From Cristatella mucedo (taxonomy: Eukaryota > Bryozoa > Phylactolaemata > Cristatellidae): 64,000 nt of DNA. Shown one piece after another: positions 1 to 13,577 of this stretch (position 1 is its first letter; the number at the start of each line of letters is the position of its first letter). The notes under the pieces are model-generated. The model ran no database searches, was not told the origin of the DNA, and saw only the letters and a program-made list of their open reading frames with translations. Position numbers and translations under genes: made by a program. The stretch covers positions 1,333,501 through 1,397,500 of the forward strand of contig WPIO01000058.1 of NCBI GenBank assembly GCA_009760855.2. Reading direction: 5' to 3'.

Positions 1-270
1 GAAGCTTCCTCTTGTTCTTAGGACTGCATTTGGGTCTTGAGGCTGGGGAGTCTGTCCGACTCAGAAAGCAGCCACATTAACGGCTAACGAGAACATAACA
101 GGAGACGAGTTCTTTAAACTTTCTAGGCTAAGGAATATTCTTTCGCTCGCTCTCTTGCACCATCTCGTAGCGACTACGGGCGAGTAATCTCGCTCTTTTG
201 CAATGACACCGAACGTTAAAGAAGACGGTTAATCGCAGTGCCAAGCCTTGATTTCCCATCGATGAATTTG

Positions 271-333
271 GAAATAATATTAATAACGATAGTAATGCAT
301 TTGTATGGCGCCCTCAGAGAACTGAATCTCTTT
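271..333 (-). mobile_element. LINE family A, 3'-end scrap
   Basis: Complement of the family 3' terminus: the region around GCGCCCTCAGAGAACTGAATC, with an AT-rich (ATT)n-like tail at its left. Only the last 60 or so bases of the element are present. Confidence 0.7.
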
Positions 334-513
334 ATGGACATTTCACGGGTGCTTTAAATGGCATGAGCAATGAGAAGGTATTTGCAGAAAATGTAAATTG
401 CCTAGTAGATTTAGTTCTCTTATGGGACTATTTCAAATGCATTATTAGCGAAGCTCGGCTAAAGCCATCGATGCTTGCCCAGCAGAAAAAACGCCCAAGT
501 ATACGGCACGTAT

Positions 514-632
<119 letters not shown>

Positions 633-633
633 A

Positions 634-1940
634 GTATACGGCACGTATGCTTGCAATAATTGTTACAGCTATGTACATCAATACAGATGCAGTAGCAAAA
701 CTTCCTCGAGAATTGCATTGACTCAGTATGAGGTAGGTGTATAGACCTGATATAGATCAAAAACATGAGCAGAAGACCATCATAATATAGCCAGCAGACA
801 TGCCTTTGTCTACTAAGCTGCTATTATCTTAGCGACTTGCCGTTGCAAAATCGATCACCAGTCTGAATATTTAGGCTGTTGTTCAGAGTGAACGGTTCTA
901 TTGTGGGATCTGCTGAGTTATGGTAGAGCAGCTGTGTGGGCAGCTGCCGGCCGAAGGAATGAGAGGCATGAACACAGTAAACACAAACTTATTCCAATTA
1001 ACCATTGGCATTGCAGTAATCTAGCGCTGCCTTTATAAAGTTCCGATTGATTCATCCTGATTAAAAATCTCCCGTGGCTCATCATTTGTTTTATACACTT
1101 GGTAGCCATCCGTACAATCTAGAACGGCAAGTACAACCCTCGCTGTGCTCGGCATCGCTCTTAACGGGTACTCCATGCTTTATGGAATTGCTGGATGGAA
1201 AATTAGCCCCGTCAGATGTCGCAGTCATGCTACAGCAAGCGGTGGCACTGCAGTCCCCTGCTCTAGCAGCCATACTACCTCTACACAAGCGATACGCAGT
1301 CCTGTTTGGCTAATGGCAGTGCTTAGCCACAAAAACTCTACGCTGAACTGACAACGACTCATACATTACGTGCTCTTCAATATCACCTAGCATATTTCAA
1401 CAGTAATGGTGTTGATATCGGAAGCAGGAATAATTTCAGTTCAATGAGCTGACATCAAGCAGCGATAGAGACGTATAATGCTACTGTAGTCAGGATCCAC
1501 TGCAGGTAAATCTGTCCACAAGCAGTACCATGCCGACCGGCCAAAACTGGCTGTCCTCGACAGGCTACCCGTTGACAGGTAGGCCGGGGGAGGAGAGGAA
1601 TAGCTAATGGGCTTAAACCCTCTCCAGAACCCTGTCCGTTCCCAGAACCATCCCCAGAAGTCGACCGGTGAGGCCGATGTGACCGATGTGACTGACGAGG
1701 CTTGCATCGACGTGCCGTCACCGTAAAAAGGGGACTTGCGTCCACTCTACGAAAGGCGATCCGCAAGAGGTGCAAGGCAGACTCGCTGCCGGAAACGCTG
1801 CTCTTGTAATACTCTGAAAGCACGGTAGTCTCTCTCTGGCTGCTATCGAACGTTCAGGGAAGGCCATCTAGCGCAACAGAGCGTCTGTCGAGGTCGCTGT
1901 CACACGTCACGCCGAGTGAACGCAGCTTCAAAGTCTTGTA
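634..1940. other. No gene recognised
   Basis: Mixed-composition DNA with short open frames on both strands (the longest being 122 codons on the minus strand at 1455-1823) and no family match. Confidence 0.5.
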
Positions 1941-2141
1941 CATGCTGTCACTAACTGAACTTGCATGCTGAACCTGTGCATGTCACCGCTAACCATATTA
2001 TTCTTGTTGTTTATCGAGCATGCTACCACTGGCAATCTGATCGTGTTTCCTTTGCAGAAAATCTGAAGCGCCTAGAAAGAGATTCCTAGAAAGTGTTCTC
2101 TGAGGGCGCTTTATCAAGTGTGTTATTATTATTATTATTAC
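1941..2141 (+). mobile_element. LINE family A, 3' UTR fragment
   Basis: Carries the family 3' UTR landmarks in order: TTGCATGCTGAACCTGTGCA, TTTGCAGAAAATCTGAAGCG, CCTAGAAAGAGATT, TCTCTGAGGGCGCTTTATCA, and a (TTA)n tail at 2122-2141. A short local duplication (CCTAGAAAG twice) interrupts it. Confidence 0.82.
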
Positions 2142-2871
2142 TCTTATTTCTCTAGCGGAAGTATATCCCGCTAGTTTAAAATTGGGGCTAGTAGGAATTC
2201 TGAGGCTAATGCACGTTTTTGGAGTGCGTATTTATTATGAATCGGTTTTTAGAAGAGCTAGCAGGTTGTAGACATGTGGTCGGTTGCATATTTACAGGTA
2301 TCGAAAAGGTAATCCGACGGACGTTCACCGCGAAGCCTCGAGCATTCCGAATTGAGGGATCCATTATATTTTTGGCAAGTTTGAATTCGTGCGTAGTGCG
2401 GCTTCAGGCTCTACAGAAATAAGATTTAAGCACTGGCGACCCATGGGGGTGCACTTGCTTCCCCTCCCCTGCACTCGGGGTGGGGGAGGGCGAGCAGCAA
2501 CCTCGCCGCCCAACATACCTACGCCCTCAACCAACACGTAAGACGAAATTATGTATTACTTACAGTCGACGAGCAAGCGCGAGTGCGCGCGTCGAATAAA
2601 CATCAGGCTTGCGCGAAATAACTTTTTTTTAATTACGTGCGCGAGTCTTGCCCCCAAGATGAAAATTCTCGCGCGCCCCTCAGTATAGCACTGTATAAGC
2701 AAATTTCAAATAAGTCTCTCCTTGCTCTTGTATGTTTTTAAAATCTCTCTGCCTTGATTAATCAGAAGGACCTATTGTTTCTCAGAAACATCGTGTCTGT
2801 GCTCATGACAATATTTTGAGATTTTCTGGGTTGGGTGTTAAATACGGAAATAGTAGTAAGTTGGCCGATTT

Positions 2872-2990
2872 AACCACCTCATTTGTACGGCGGCAGAAGA
2901 GCCTTACCGGCTAGCATCACCGCTTGCAGTGGGAAATTTAGGATCGCCCACTGCAGGACTCAAAGCTATGGCCTGAGTCATGAAGAGCTA
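2872..2990 (-). mobile_element. tRNA-derived SINE, degraded fragment
   Basis: Minus-strand remnant recognised by GGCAGAAGAGCCTTACCGG, CACCGCTTGCAGTGG and GATCGCCCACTGCAGGA, which match the body of the SINE at 16.6 kb. The B-box portion is mutated (GGACTCAAAGC) and the head is lost. Confidence 0.65.
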
Positions 2991-5939
2991 ACACCTGACA
3001 CCAAAGCTAAGACCCAGGGCCAAGTTGCGGACATCAGGTTCACTCATATAGCATGAGTTATTCCGCTATCCAAATTGGCAAAGGTTTGACGGAAATAACA
3101 TTATAGACGAGTAGAAATAGAAGTGTAGCAGTGCAATTGCTTTAAGCAAATATTTCGCTTAATGTTATAGCCGAGTAAGAAAATAATATAGATGCAAATA
3201 TAATTGAAAGGTTACTGACACTCACCTGGATGCATTTTGCTCTACGCGTGGGTACAATTTATCAAGACAATAGCGAAAAAGTCGCCTGTGAAAGTATCTG
3301 TTAAGATGCGAAACGCCAACAAAGCATACTCCAGCGTGTCGGGCGTCCCGCCAGGCCCCGGGCACCTCATTTTGCACGCGAACACTACAATGCAACATTT
3401 GAAGATAGAGTGAACAATTGCCACGCGCTAGATGGAATTTCTTTCTCACTACTAGACGATGTGAGAAATATCAAATTTAGCCTGCAAGATTCCGTGTCCT
3501 TTATTGGCTAGTGCAGAGGAGAAAGTTTCTGACATCTAGACGTAAGGAGTTGAACTTGTTGGAACGTTGAAAGTAACAGCTCACAAAAAGCGTTAGCAAC
3601 CTTTTTCCAGCTTCCAAGTAAACGAATCTCAACTTGGATTCATTTGTTGCTCTTTATTTCTCGTAAATGTGATCCAAAAATTGCGAATATCTCAGTTTTC
3701 TCATCGGAAATAATTCAATTTAAAGTAAATCCCTTTCTGGTTGCACGAGCAAATTGTATTTGGACTATTGGATATTTTCTGTAATTCTGAGGTACAAGAA
3801 ATTAGGAGATCCTCTTAACAAAATTTCAGTACCTAGTATAAGGATTACTTTTCCAGACGGCTTTCTGCGGCGCGCCGTGACGTGCAGCTTCAAGATAATT
3901 GCTGCTGCTGCTGGGACAGCCAGTTTTCCTTTTAGTTTGAACTAAACAAACCGGTCGCATGGTGCACCTTCGGGGTGATGCAGCACACGCACATTCTTTC
4001 TAAGCAGGCTATAAAGAAACCTTCAAGTTTTGCCCTCGAAACCGAGCTAAAACGCCATCCAGAGATAGGCGGCCGAGTTATTTTAGATGGCACGAAAGAG
4101 TACATTCTGACCCATCTTTGGAAGAAGCCGCCATATTTTTAAAAGCTTACCCTATTTCTTTTTGGGAAGCTAAAGAGCGCTGCCAAGTGATACGTCTTCC
4201 CAGCTTGAGCCTGGGCCTCTCAAACGGTTGGGGAAATGGGTGGGCAGGGTTTCAGAAGGCTCGTTGGGACCTTTTGAGGTACTTCAGAGGTGCCAAATTA
4301 GAACTGCAGCTCTGAATCGGACATCTGGGAGAGCCCTAAAGCCTTTCTGGTGCCATCCGGTTACAAAAGAGCCTGAGTGCTTTCAAAAGCGACTCTACTA
4401 TCCGTGGAAAAGAGTCGCCAAGCGACGCTAGCTGCCCTAAGCGGCACTAAATGACTCATGAATCTTGGCATTCAGTGGTGTTGCTCCTATTTTTCTGCCT
4501 AATGCCGCAGTGCCGCCAGTTGAGCAATGTCCTGGCAATAAGCTTCGGAAGATCAGTGCTCATGCCGACAGCTTACTGTTGGTCACCAATTTTTTTCGTG
4601 AAGTTGACCGCGGATACTTTAAATACCGCAAATTTGTATTTGCTACTACAATCCATAGCGTAGCTAAAATAAGAGAGCTGCTTCTATATGACATCCTAAA
4701 TAGAATCATTCAATTTTTTCAGTAAATTGGGGTCGTTTTGAAGATTGCTAATCTGCTTTCTACATGCAAAGCGCTCAAGACAGTTAAATATCTTATATGA
4801 CCTTGCACTTCCTGGGATTTCCGGTCACACCAAAGCGGGTCAGACTTTGCTTCTCCTTGAAAAACTCCAAGATACGTGCCTATGAACAAGTGATGCTTGT
4901 ACATAGGTTGAAAAAGAATAAAATGTAAATGTTCTGAGAGATCGAAAACAAATTTTGAGCAGCTAGGGTCCACCTTCAATTCAAAATACAAAGCAACAGG
5001 AAGCTGTATGCCCTGGGACCGAATACCGAAAAAGAATGTTGCCTCAAGCATGAGAGATCTCGCCATCACCGAGTTACCGGATTAGTGCTCTAATCAATAG
5101 ATCTATCTAGACTATTCTAAGAAGGACTTTCTCAAGAGGGTAACACAGCCTTGACTTGATTTTAGAAGCTTTGTTAAGCACACCAGACGAGGTGTGACGG
5201 TTCTTATGTGCTAATGAGCAGGAGCTAAATTAAGTGTGGCTGAAGAGCTCAATGCAGTGGTGGTCTGGCCAATTTGCTACTCACCTTTTCAGCAACAAAT
5301 AATTACAAACCAATGGCAAGATGGACAATTGAGACAGTAGAATGGGTGCATCTCAAGTCTTCTACTGTTCGATCGGATTGCAACTGCACTGGCAAGCAAG
5401 CTGCTGATAGATTGATTTGAGCTAGCATTCATCTAGTCATGCATTAAGCACACACCTGCCAACATTTGGTCTTGTTTTCGAACCTTGCGACATATAGGTA
5501 TATTCAAATATGCTTAGCCCGCCTTCTTATCGCAGACCATGACATATTGTTTGAACTATTACTACCACATTAGGTCTTAGCCTATGGGGTAAGATGCTGG
5601 CATTTCACGATCCAGATCGTGAGCTGGAGCTCTTCAGGAGGTAATCTTGTATTGCCCACGGCAAGCAGGAGCAATGCTCACCAAGGCTGCTCTTTCGCTT
5701 TACAGAATGAGGCTGCTGAGTAAGCCAATATTTACTTGAACTTCAAACCTTGTGCAGTTAAAGCTAGCCGCTATTGTTGGACCAGCTCTCGACGGCACAG
5801 GCTAGAGCCAATCGAGCTGACAAGCCAGAAGCAGCAAGTGCACCAGGTCCAGATGGTCATAGGATTTACATGCACAACATAAGAAGTTTAGGCAAGTTGT
5901 GCAATTAAGACACTGTTTTCAACCGCAGCCAGCACAGTA
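2991..5939. other. No gene recognised
   Basis: AT-leaning spacer. A 116-codon minus frame at 4719-5069 has no recognised motif. At 5575-5660 a degenerate tRNA-like stretch (TATGGGGTAAGATGCTGGCA) may be another SINE remnant. Confidence 0.45.
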
Positions 5940-6052
5940 TTTCGTAGTGAAAGCTGCTTAGGCTTTGAGTGAGCTAGAAAGCGCTCCTACCTAAAGTCCA
6001 CATGGTCTGTGTAGTTTTTTGGTGTTACAGACGGAGATGCAATACCAGAGCA
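5940..6052 (+). mobile_element. LINE lineage B, 3'-end fragment
   Basis: GAAAGCTGCTTAGGCTTTGA, GTTTTTTGGTGTTACAGACG and GAGATGCAA align with the last 110 bases of the copy ending at 11.88 kb. The tail repeat is not preserved. Confidence 0.6.
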
Positions 6053-9000
6053 CGGTTAACGGAGGAAAGCCGATCGTGTCAGTTCAATGCCACCAAGCAG
6101 AAGCTCAAATCGGTCTGGATGATTGGCTGCCCGGCTGGAAAAAACCGGTTCGATGCACATTGCTCTTGCTATTAGATAAAAAAGAGCCCCATCAAAAAAC
6201 AAGTGTAGGAGCAGCTGTCCCAGTGAGTCACAAATAACTAGCCAACCTATGACGTTGGTTCCATACCTATTTTTAGCTCATTGATGACCCCATGTAATTA
6301 TAGGCAAATCGGCTTTATCTCAGCTAGGGAGGCTCTGATGTCACACGGTCTGATGACTCAGGCCAGAGGTTATGCTATAGAAGCAGCATTTGAGTGAGTT
6401 TTTGGTCTGCAATGTATGAAACAATAACGGTTAGCAAAGGCACTGTCACAGAGGCTGTAGCTCTCGTTATTCGTCCTGAGATATGACTCTGGTCATGCTT
6501 ATTGCCAGGTTACAATTGTTTGTTTGAATAGTCGCCAGCCTCTATAATTCTCTGTCCAAGTGACTCCCGCGAGCTCTGCATACACGAGGCCTAGGCCATT
6601 AAATATCTTGTCGTTTTAATGTCACCCAACTGCTTTTAGTATTTTCTCCCAAAAAGAAAACACCCACAGACAGTGCATGTTCTGCTAGTCCCTGGTCTTA
6701 ATGTAAAGAACATCTGCTAATCAATCAGAGGCCACCACCCTCCTTTTGACAAGCAACACCAGATTGAAGTGTTGGTTCCTACAGGGATGGTTCTTAAGTT
6801 CTTAAATAACTGTGGCCTGGGCGTCGTGAAGGTCTCAGTCCCTGGCTGGTGGATCTTCATGCCAGTGGTATGCCAGCTCTCTATGGGCTGTCTGCTCGTG
6901 GGTGACTAATTACCATTTGAGTAGGTCGGTGCAGTTTCTTGGCTTTGATGAAGGCTGGGCCGCAGGTGCTGCTGGCTCACCGAGAGAACTGTGCCACAAG
7001 ATCGGGCAGTAATTCGATGAGTGGTGGGCATACACCAGGGGGGGGGGGGTAATAGACCGGTTATGGTGAGCTCATGCATCACAAATCCCGACTCTCTGCA
7101 TTGCTTTAGCAGTCTGATGTTCTTTACTTCTCTGGAAGTACGGCGTGTTTACACAACTAACAGCGATTGGTCTAACAGGGTGCAGCGGCTTTCAGCTCAC
7201 GACACGATGGATTGGTGTACGAAGTCTATGCATGCGAACGATGAGCACATGAGACCAATGCTTGGTCTTTTCTACTTTTGCTGAATATTGCAAAGCGCAA
7301 GATAGCCGGACCCCTCTTACACCATATGTGACCAAAGTCTATTCTTAATAGCTTCAGAACGATGATAAGGCACGAAGCAGCCTTAGGGTATGCCTTGCCT
7401 CCTAAGCCATGCAAAGCATCTTGGGCCCAAGCAGTTGCCAGGTACACCTCTTGAAAACCATATGTCAAAGGTTAGTGGACAACTCAAGTGATCTAAAAAG
7501 GAATGCTCCACCGTGGAGTGGTGTTTGCTCGCCTGAACTACCAAATAGATTATGAATTATGAATGCAGCCCACACTATTGGCACACTTCTTTCTTTTCCT
7601 AATACTCCCTAAGTATGACTTTAGGTGTGCTATTATGCATCTGATGAAGATGGGGGATGGATGCAGGCTACAAACTGGTCATACTGGTCATAGCTAGACC
7701 AGATCAATTTAGTATTGCACTGGGTTAAGTTTGCTTTAAAACCAGGACGGTGTGATCTGGACCAAAATAATGTGCACTTCAGTGCCTAAAACCCAATTGA
7801 ATGGTGACTTTGTGATTAGTTTTTGCTGAAAGCAAGTGCTAAGCACCTAGAGTTCAACTTACATGACGAAACCGTGTTAGTTTAATTCCAGTGTTTGTGA
7901 CCAGTGGCTGTACTGTGGTGGTAAGTTCAAAATAAAGCACGATTGGAGACGGTCTGACGTAGGACTGAACGCCAAAAAAGAAATTTTATCTCGAGCAGCA
8001 TGCGATTTCACAATCTCTTAGCTACCAGATTGAGCTACCGTGACTGCTCTCGACTTTCCTGCCGGAAGTATGCCTGCCAGCCAATTCGAGTGAATTAAGA
8101 TGTTTTACAAAGCTTCGTTCCTTCCAGATGATATGGTGGATGGTTACACTAAAAAAACCTATGGGAGTGAGGTTAGCAGCTTTTTTGATGGCCAAGCATT
8201 TGAAGTAGGATGGGTTCACAAGTGCAACGATGTGTAGGGGGTCTGCCAAGCCTATTCACCTCCCCCCATACAAACTCGGCGTTCGAAAGTCCCTGTTCCC
8301 GTTCTTGAGAGCTTCCACATTAGTTACTTCCGAAATGGAAAACGCAGAGCTAATGATGATCTTTTTGAAGCCCGAAAACAATGAGTGTGCCCATACTGTC
8401 TCTGCCTGTATGGCTAGTGTTTTCAGTCAATCCAATCAAATGATCATCTTAAATGTTCTATGCTAATAATAATTTATTAGGATTATATTGCCCTTTATTC
8501 AATTGCATGTGGTAAAAAATTGTCCTCTTGCTATTCATGAGTATTGGAAAGATTCGCCGATCTATCCTGGGCCGTTAAGGTATTGACCAAGGTCACTTCT
8601 GTGCTTATGCAAGCTGGGTATGTTGTCACTAATTAAACTGACTTGCTTCATGTACAACATAAGTAAAGTGCCTAGTAAGAGATTTACTGAGAGCGATATG
8701 CAAGGCTTTATTTTAATAATAATTATTTATATTACTTGGATTTCCTAACCAACAGATTCTGAGGCATTCATGGCTTAATTCCAAATAAATTACTACCAAC
8801 TCCATGCATCTTATCGACACATCGGAAGATTGAACTGAAGTAATAAGCAAAACTTCCAGGGGTGCAACCTACAAGAGTGCTCTTCTTTCTACCTTCGGAG
8901 GAAATACAGCACATGCCGTGTAGCAGTTGTATTGCACCATGGCTTGGAAGGTGACGGCATGCAGCCAGTCAGCAAGACATGCTCGAGCTGCTACTTGGAG

Positions 9001-9179
9001 TGTTAAGGTCAACTGTGCACCGAGATTCACTGCTTTAATGCCGGCTGCCCATCGGTGGGCTCGCGGCAAGTAAGAAATGCTGAGCCTTGCAGCTTCGGCA
9101 AGGCTCTTTGAAGGAAAGATTTATTGTCAGGAGTGTCAGCATAAGCAGCTATGCAGCAACATAGTGAGAGTGGGGCTGT
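6053..9179. other. No gene recognised
   Basis: Short frames only (87 codons or fewer). A ten-base G run occurs near 7040. Probably old, unrecognisable repeats and spacer. Confidence 0.45.
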
Positions 9180-9575
9180 TGTTCCTCGGCATTTCTCTGG
9201 CTTCTCTGTCAGCAAGGTAGACATGATTGGAGAGTCAATGCCTAAAGTAGCAGCATCCTTTGTGGACTCGTGTCCCCCAGTACCAACCCCACAGGACCCC
9301 ATCCCTCCATTCCGTGTAGAAAATCAATGTCCACATTCAAGGAGGCTACGAGCAAACTCATCCTAAAATTAATCTCTCAATCAAAGAAGACTACTAGTCC
9401 TCTAGACCCTATGCACACTGTCCTACTTCTAACCATGTTATGCTTATTGCCACTGAGCGTTCTGCCACTAACCGTTTAATTGTGCTTCCTTTGCAGCAAA
9501 TGTAAAGTGCCTAGAAAAAAATTGAGTTCTCTGAGGGCTCTATATCAAATGTATTATTCCTATTATTATTGTTAT
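9180..9575 (+). mobile_element. LINE family A, internally deleted copy
   Basis: The first part encodes the region just before the reverse transcriptase (KEATSKLILKLISQSKKTTS then PLDP), matching the minus-strand copy at 59.6 kb. The sequence then jumps to the family 3' UTR (TTTGCAGCAAATGTAAAGTG, TTCTCTGAGGGCTCTATATC) and an AT-rich tail. The whole RT domain is missing. Confidence 0.75.
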
Positions 9576-11339
9576 ATGGAACAATATCTCAGAGAATGAC
9601 TGTGAGATCGCTATTCAAAGCTGTGGAGTGGCTCCCGTCTTTTCTGTCATGCTTATTCTATCTTAAAGATTAGACTAAAAACAAACCAAAACAATCAAAA
9701 ATAACGGGGCACATATATGCTCTTATTTGCTCGTAAGTTTAGCTTATATATCATTTTCTTGAAAAAAAATTCCAGTGTGGAGTGACTGGGGTGGATTAAA
9801 GGGAAGAGTGGGGAGAAGGTTACCACTGTAAAGCAGCAGAGGAAAAGTATCTGAAGCACAGGTGGCATGGGAAGAGGGCCAGGAGAAGCCGGCTTCACTC
9901 TCATTACTGGCTTTCCACGATTGTCGTTGGGCTATTGATCAGATCATTGCTAGGTGCAAGCCTATTGCAATCTTCAGCACTGGGAACTCATTCACACGCT
10001 TGCAACATCTGTGCTCTGCAATGCTAGCAAAAAGCTTCTGACTGTCGGCTAACACATTCTAGTCAATTTTATGCAAATCATTCCGTTATTTCATGTGTCC
10101 AACTTGGAGCCATATGTACAATGTATTTGTTGATGATGCAGAAAAAGCATAAACCATCAATGAATAGAGTGCGCTCAAACACTTCCGGCGTCCAAGAAAT
10201 ACCATTTAATCGTGCGGTATCAACTTTTTTTACATGCTTAGTAAAAGTAGAATAATTAGATTTCCGATAGGCAAATACTCTTATTATAGGACACAAATGC
10301 AACGTTTCTACTTATGTTTTTGTTTTGCTCAATTAATAGAAACCACGTTTCTTGTTTTAGAGGCTCAAAAGATGTTCATAATGCTTGTCGTCCAGGAGCA
10401 GATGATGGAAGTTTTTAATTAAGTGTCCTTTTCGAAAAATCTTTGAATTAAATACTATTTCAAATGTTAAATTGCACTAGTTGTTTGTTAAACTTCAGCT
10501 ATATGTTAGAATACTACTTATGTCAATTGCAAACAAAAGTGCACGGTGGTCTGGACCGAGAGCAAGTGAGATGTGGACCACTCAGTGTACACTTCTTTGT
10601 AGGAAGCTTTTTCCTGTATAATGGGTAAAACGCTCTGGATGCAGCAATGGCAGCAGCGCTTACAGCTACAATCGCTTGGGATATTAGCCACTCATCTTAT
10701 TCAGACGCTTTATTTATGATTTAGGCCTCAAGCCCACGACCCTTTGTCTTTAATGTCAAATGTTTATTTTTCCCCTCTAATCTAAAGGTGCTCTAATGCA
10801 ACCGTGGCTCATGACTCTTAGTTTTGGTGTCCTCTTTAATGACTGCTTGATTTTCAACTGCTTTATTAAGGAGGGCTAAATAAGAAACCGGAAGTATTTG
10901 TATTTGCTCCTGCTGTGACAGTAGCCGACTGCATTCTGGTCTCAAGTATTTCGTTAGTGAAAAGAAAACACGGACGGAGCGTGGCTGAAACAGCTTCACC
11001 AGTTGTGATATTCAGTTTAGGACATCCGAAAACCTAGATAGGGGTTTGACTTTGCAGAATCAGCTATCCTTCTGAGAGGAAAGACTGATTTTGGTAGCCA
11101 GCAACGACTTGGTAAGAGGTTCTGCGATCGATAGTGGCAGCAGGCGTTAAGTATAGCCGGAATGGAGGCGGCTGTCATTTGAGATAGCAGCACAACATAT
11201 TGAAACGCCGACTTCTCATTCATAAAAATGACCAGGCGAGGCACTTTGATCGCTCTCGACTGATTGCTGCTTGCAGTAGGGCCAGTGCTGCTAGTTCAGA
11301 AATGGACAACCAGCAATAGCTCCTTCCAAGCCGAGACCA
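9576..11339. other. No gene recognised
   Basis: AT-rich spacer without frames above 75 codons and no motif seen. Confidence 0.5.
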
Positions 11340-11882
11340 GTCTGACCGCATAGGGGAAATATCAACGGATACAGAGCAAAGTTCTTGCGCTGACCCACAA
11401 GGCCCGATACAGCTTAGTTCCTTCGTACCTAGCTGAGCTGCTGCACCAGATTCAGCCTCTTCGAGCCTTCAGGTCCTGTATGGACAATAAATTAGCTGTT
11501 TGATTCCTCTGCTTAAAGACCATTGTGACAGAAGCTTGAGCTCTGCAGGTCCTAGACTGTGGAACTCGCTTCCACAATTCCTTTGCAACGAGAACTACTC
11601 TGCTGCTGCTGCCGACTAAGGCTCATTCTTTTCAGCGGTTCTGAACTGCAACTTCCATGCTACTCACTACCTCAACTGCTATCCTGACTTTGCTATGCTT
11701 CCCACTTTCTCTTTAATGCGTGAGTTGAAGTCTGTTGGCTACCGAATGCGTACCGAAAGCTGCTTAGGCTGTGAGTGGGCCACACAAAACTCTCCTGCAT
11801 AACACCCATATAGTCTTTATGGCTTTGTGGAGTTACAGACGGAGATACATTACATTACATTACATTACAAACAGCAGCTGCC
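11340..11882 (+). mobile_element. LINE lineage B, 3' end with (TACAT)n tail
   Basis: Around 11380-11480 shifting frames give KARYSLVPSYLAELLHQIQP (compare LxPxYLxxLL of CR1-type RTs), then a WNSLP-like remnant. The 3' UTR ends GTTACAGACGGAGATACATT followed by repeats of ACATT to about 11870. The terminus and tail differ from family A. Confidence 0.68.
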
Positions 11883-13577
11883 TGGCAAGGCGCCAGTTGC
11901 AGCTAGACCTAGTCAGATGCCTTCTCTGCCTGTTAGATGAGCATGATGAAGCGATGAGATGGCATCTAACCACAACTGCCCCTCTAGCAGCCTAATGGCC
12001 GGTCAACAAGTTTGCTTAATCACTAAATCCGGGGGATTAACAACTACATATTGCCGGCTACCAGCTACTCAGCCTGTCTGATTGAGGTTTTAATACTGTC
12101 ATCGGCTGGGCTTACAACGACTGTGAACCACACCGACCACAGGCCACTCAGTAAAGAAACGCCCTGCTTAAATCATCGCTTCCAGTCGATCACCAGTTAG
12201 AGTTGTGTATTTGTTTTCGGTTTTTATAAGTATTTGTTTTCGGTTGTATTTTTTCGGTTTTGTAAGTATTCGCTGATTATGCCAAAGCTTGTGGCAGGGG
12301 CCGGCCATTGCTCATCACACCAGCTGATCAGACCACTGATTCATGCACTGTCAGCTGCTCTATATTGGATTCTCTAAACATTGTCATCTAGCAGATGTTG
12401 CTTATATTAAAGAATGTTTCGGAGCAGATACCATTGCTTGAATGTTGCAATCAAAAGTCTGAGCATTCAAGTGTCAAGTAATTTGGATCCGAGCACGTGC
12501 TGTTGCAACTCCTTGAAACTTATCTTCATTCACCATTCTGCCCAGTGCTTTGTCCAACCTGCCCTCACTAGTGGAATGCAACAGGATGACTTTACGGTGA
12601 TTGTTCTGGATTATTGTTGCTGCACTTACAAAGCCCAAAGTATGCCCTTGCCCATATAGCCTGTGATTCGTGAGATGCAATCCTGTCGAGAAGCCATTTA
12701 ACCAGTCAACTGGTCGGGAAAACATAGCACGTGTTAAAAGCAGCTGGGGCTACTGCTTTTATATGGCCACTTAATTGGTGCGACTTTGTGTGTGGTTTAT
12801 TGCAAAGCCAATTACTTTGTGAGAGCTGATAAAGCTCCCAGCCTGACAGGTAGCAGTGTGATAGCCCAGGCAGGTAGCCTAGGACAGTCTACATGTCTTC
12901 TAAACTGGTGCCGAGCGGCAGCAGGCAGTGGCGCACTGCGCTAATGGGAATTATGATATAGCTGTGGACGAATTATGCAGCTTCTTTCACGGGCTATTTT
13001 GTCATTGTTCAAATGGTAAATGTGAAGCTAACTAAAATAATCACGAAATTCGACTGCATTGCCAACTTCTCCGAATGATTGGATAGAGTTTGGAGCTTGT
13101 TTTGGAGCAGCAAGGCATCAGTGACCTTTGCAAATTGGTGCAGCTCATTTTATCAGGCGATGCTTTTGCTATTCACGAGAGTAATGGCAGGTGCTGATAA
13201 AAAGAGCAGAGACAAGGCGATCAGGAGGGCTCTGTGCACGGCTTCCTCTGTCGCTAGCTTTTGGGTTTATGAAGAGCTGGTTTGTGGTGACAAGTTGAAG
13301 GCAAGCAGCAGACAATTAAGCCTCTTACCTCACCGGCCTGTCAGGGGTCACAACCAAAGCTGTGATGTACCACTAGTGGACATTGTTCAATGGGTCTTTG
13401 TTTGCTGTGCTGCCCGACCATGTAAAGAGGAAGAAGCCGCTGGGACTACCACTTTGCTCAGTGGCGCAAAGCTGATAAAAGCAGCAGAGAAAACTCGGCC
13501 GGTCGTGAGCCTGCACAGGAGGCTAACTGTTCGGCTGTGACCAGTAGACCACGAGTTTGGGTGTCTACCACCGGTGA
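11883..13577. other. No gene supported
   Basis: Spacer containing the 153-codon plus frame 13079-13540, which has no recognised family. Confidence 0.4.
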
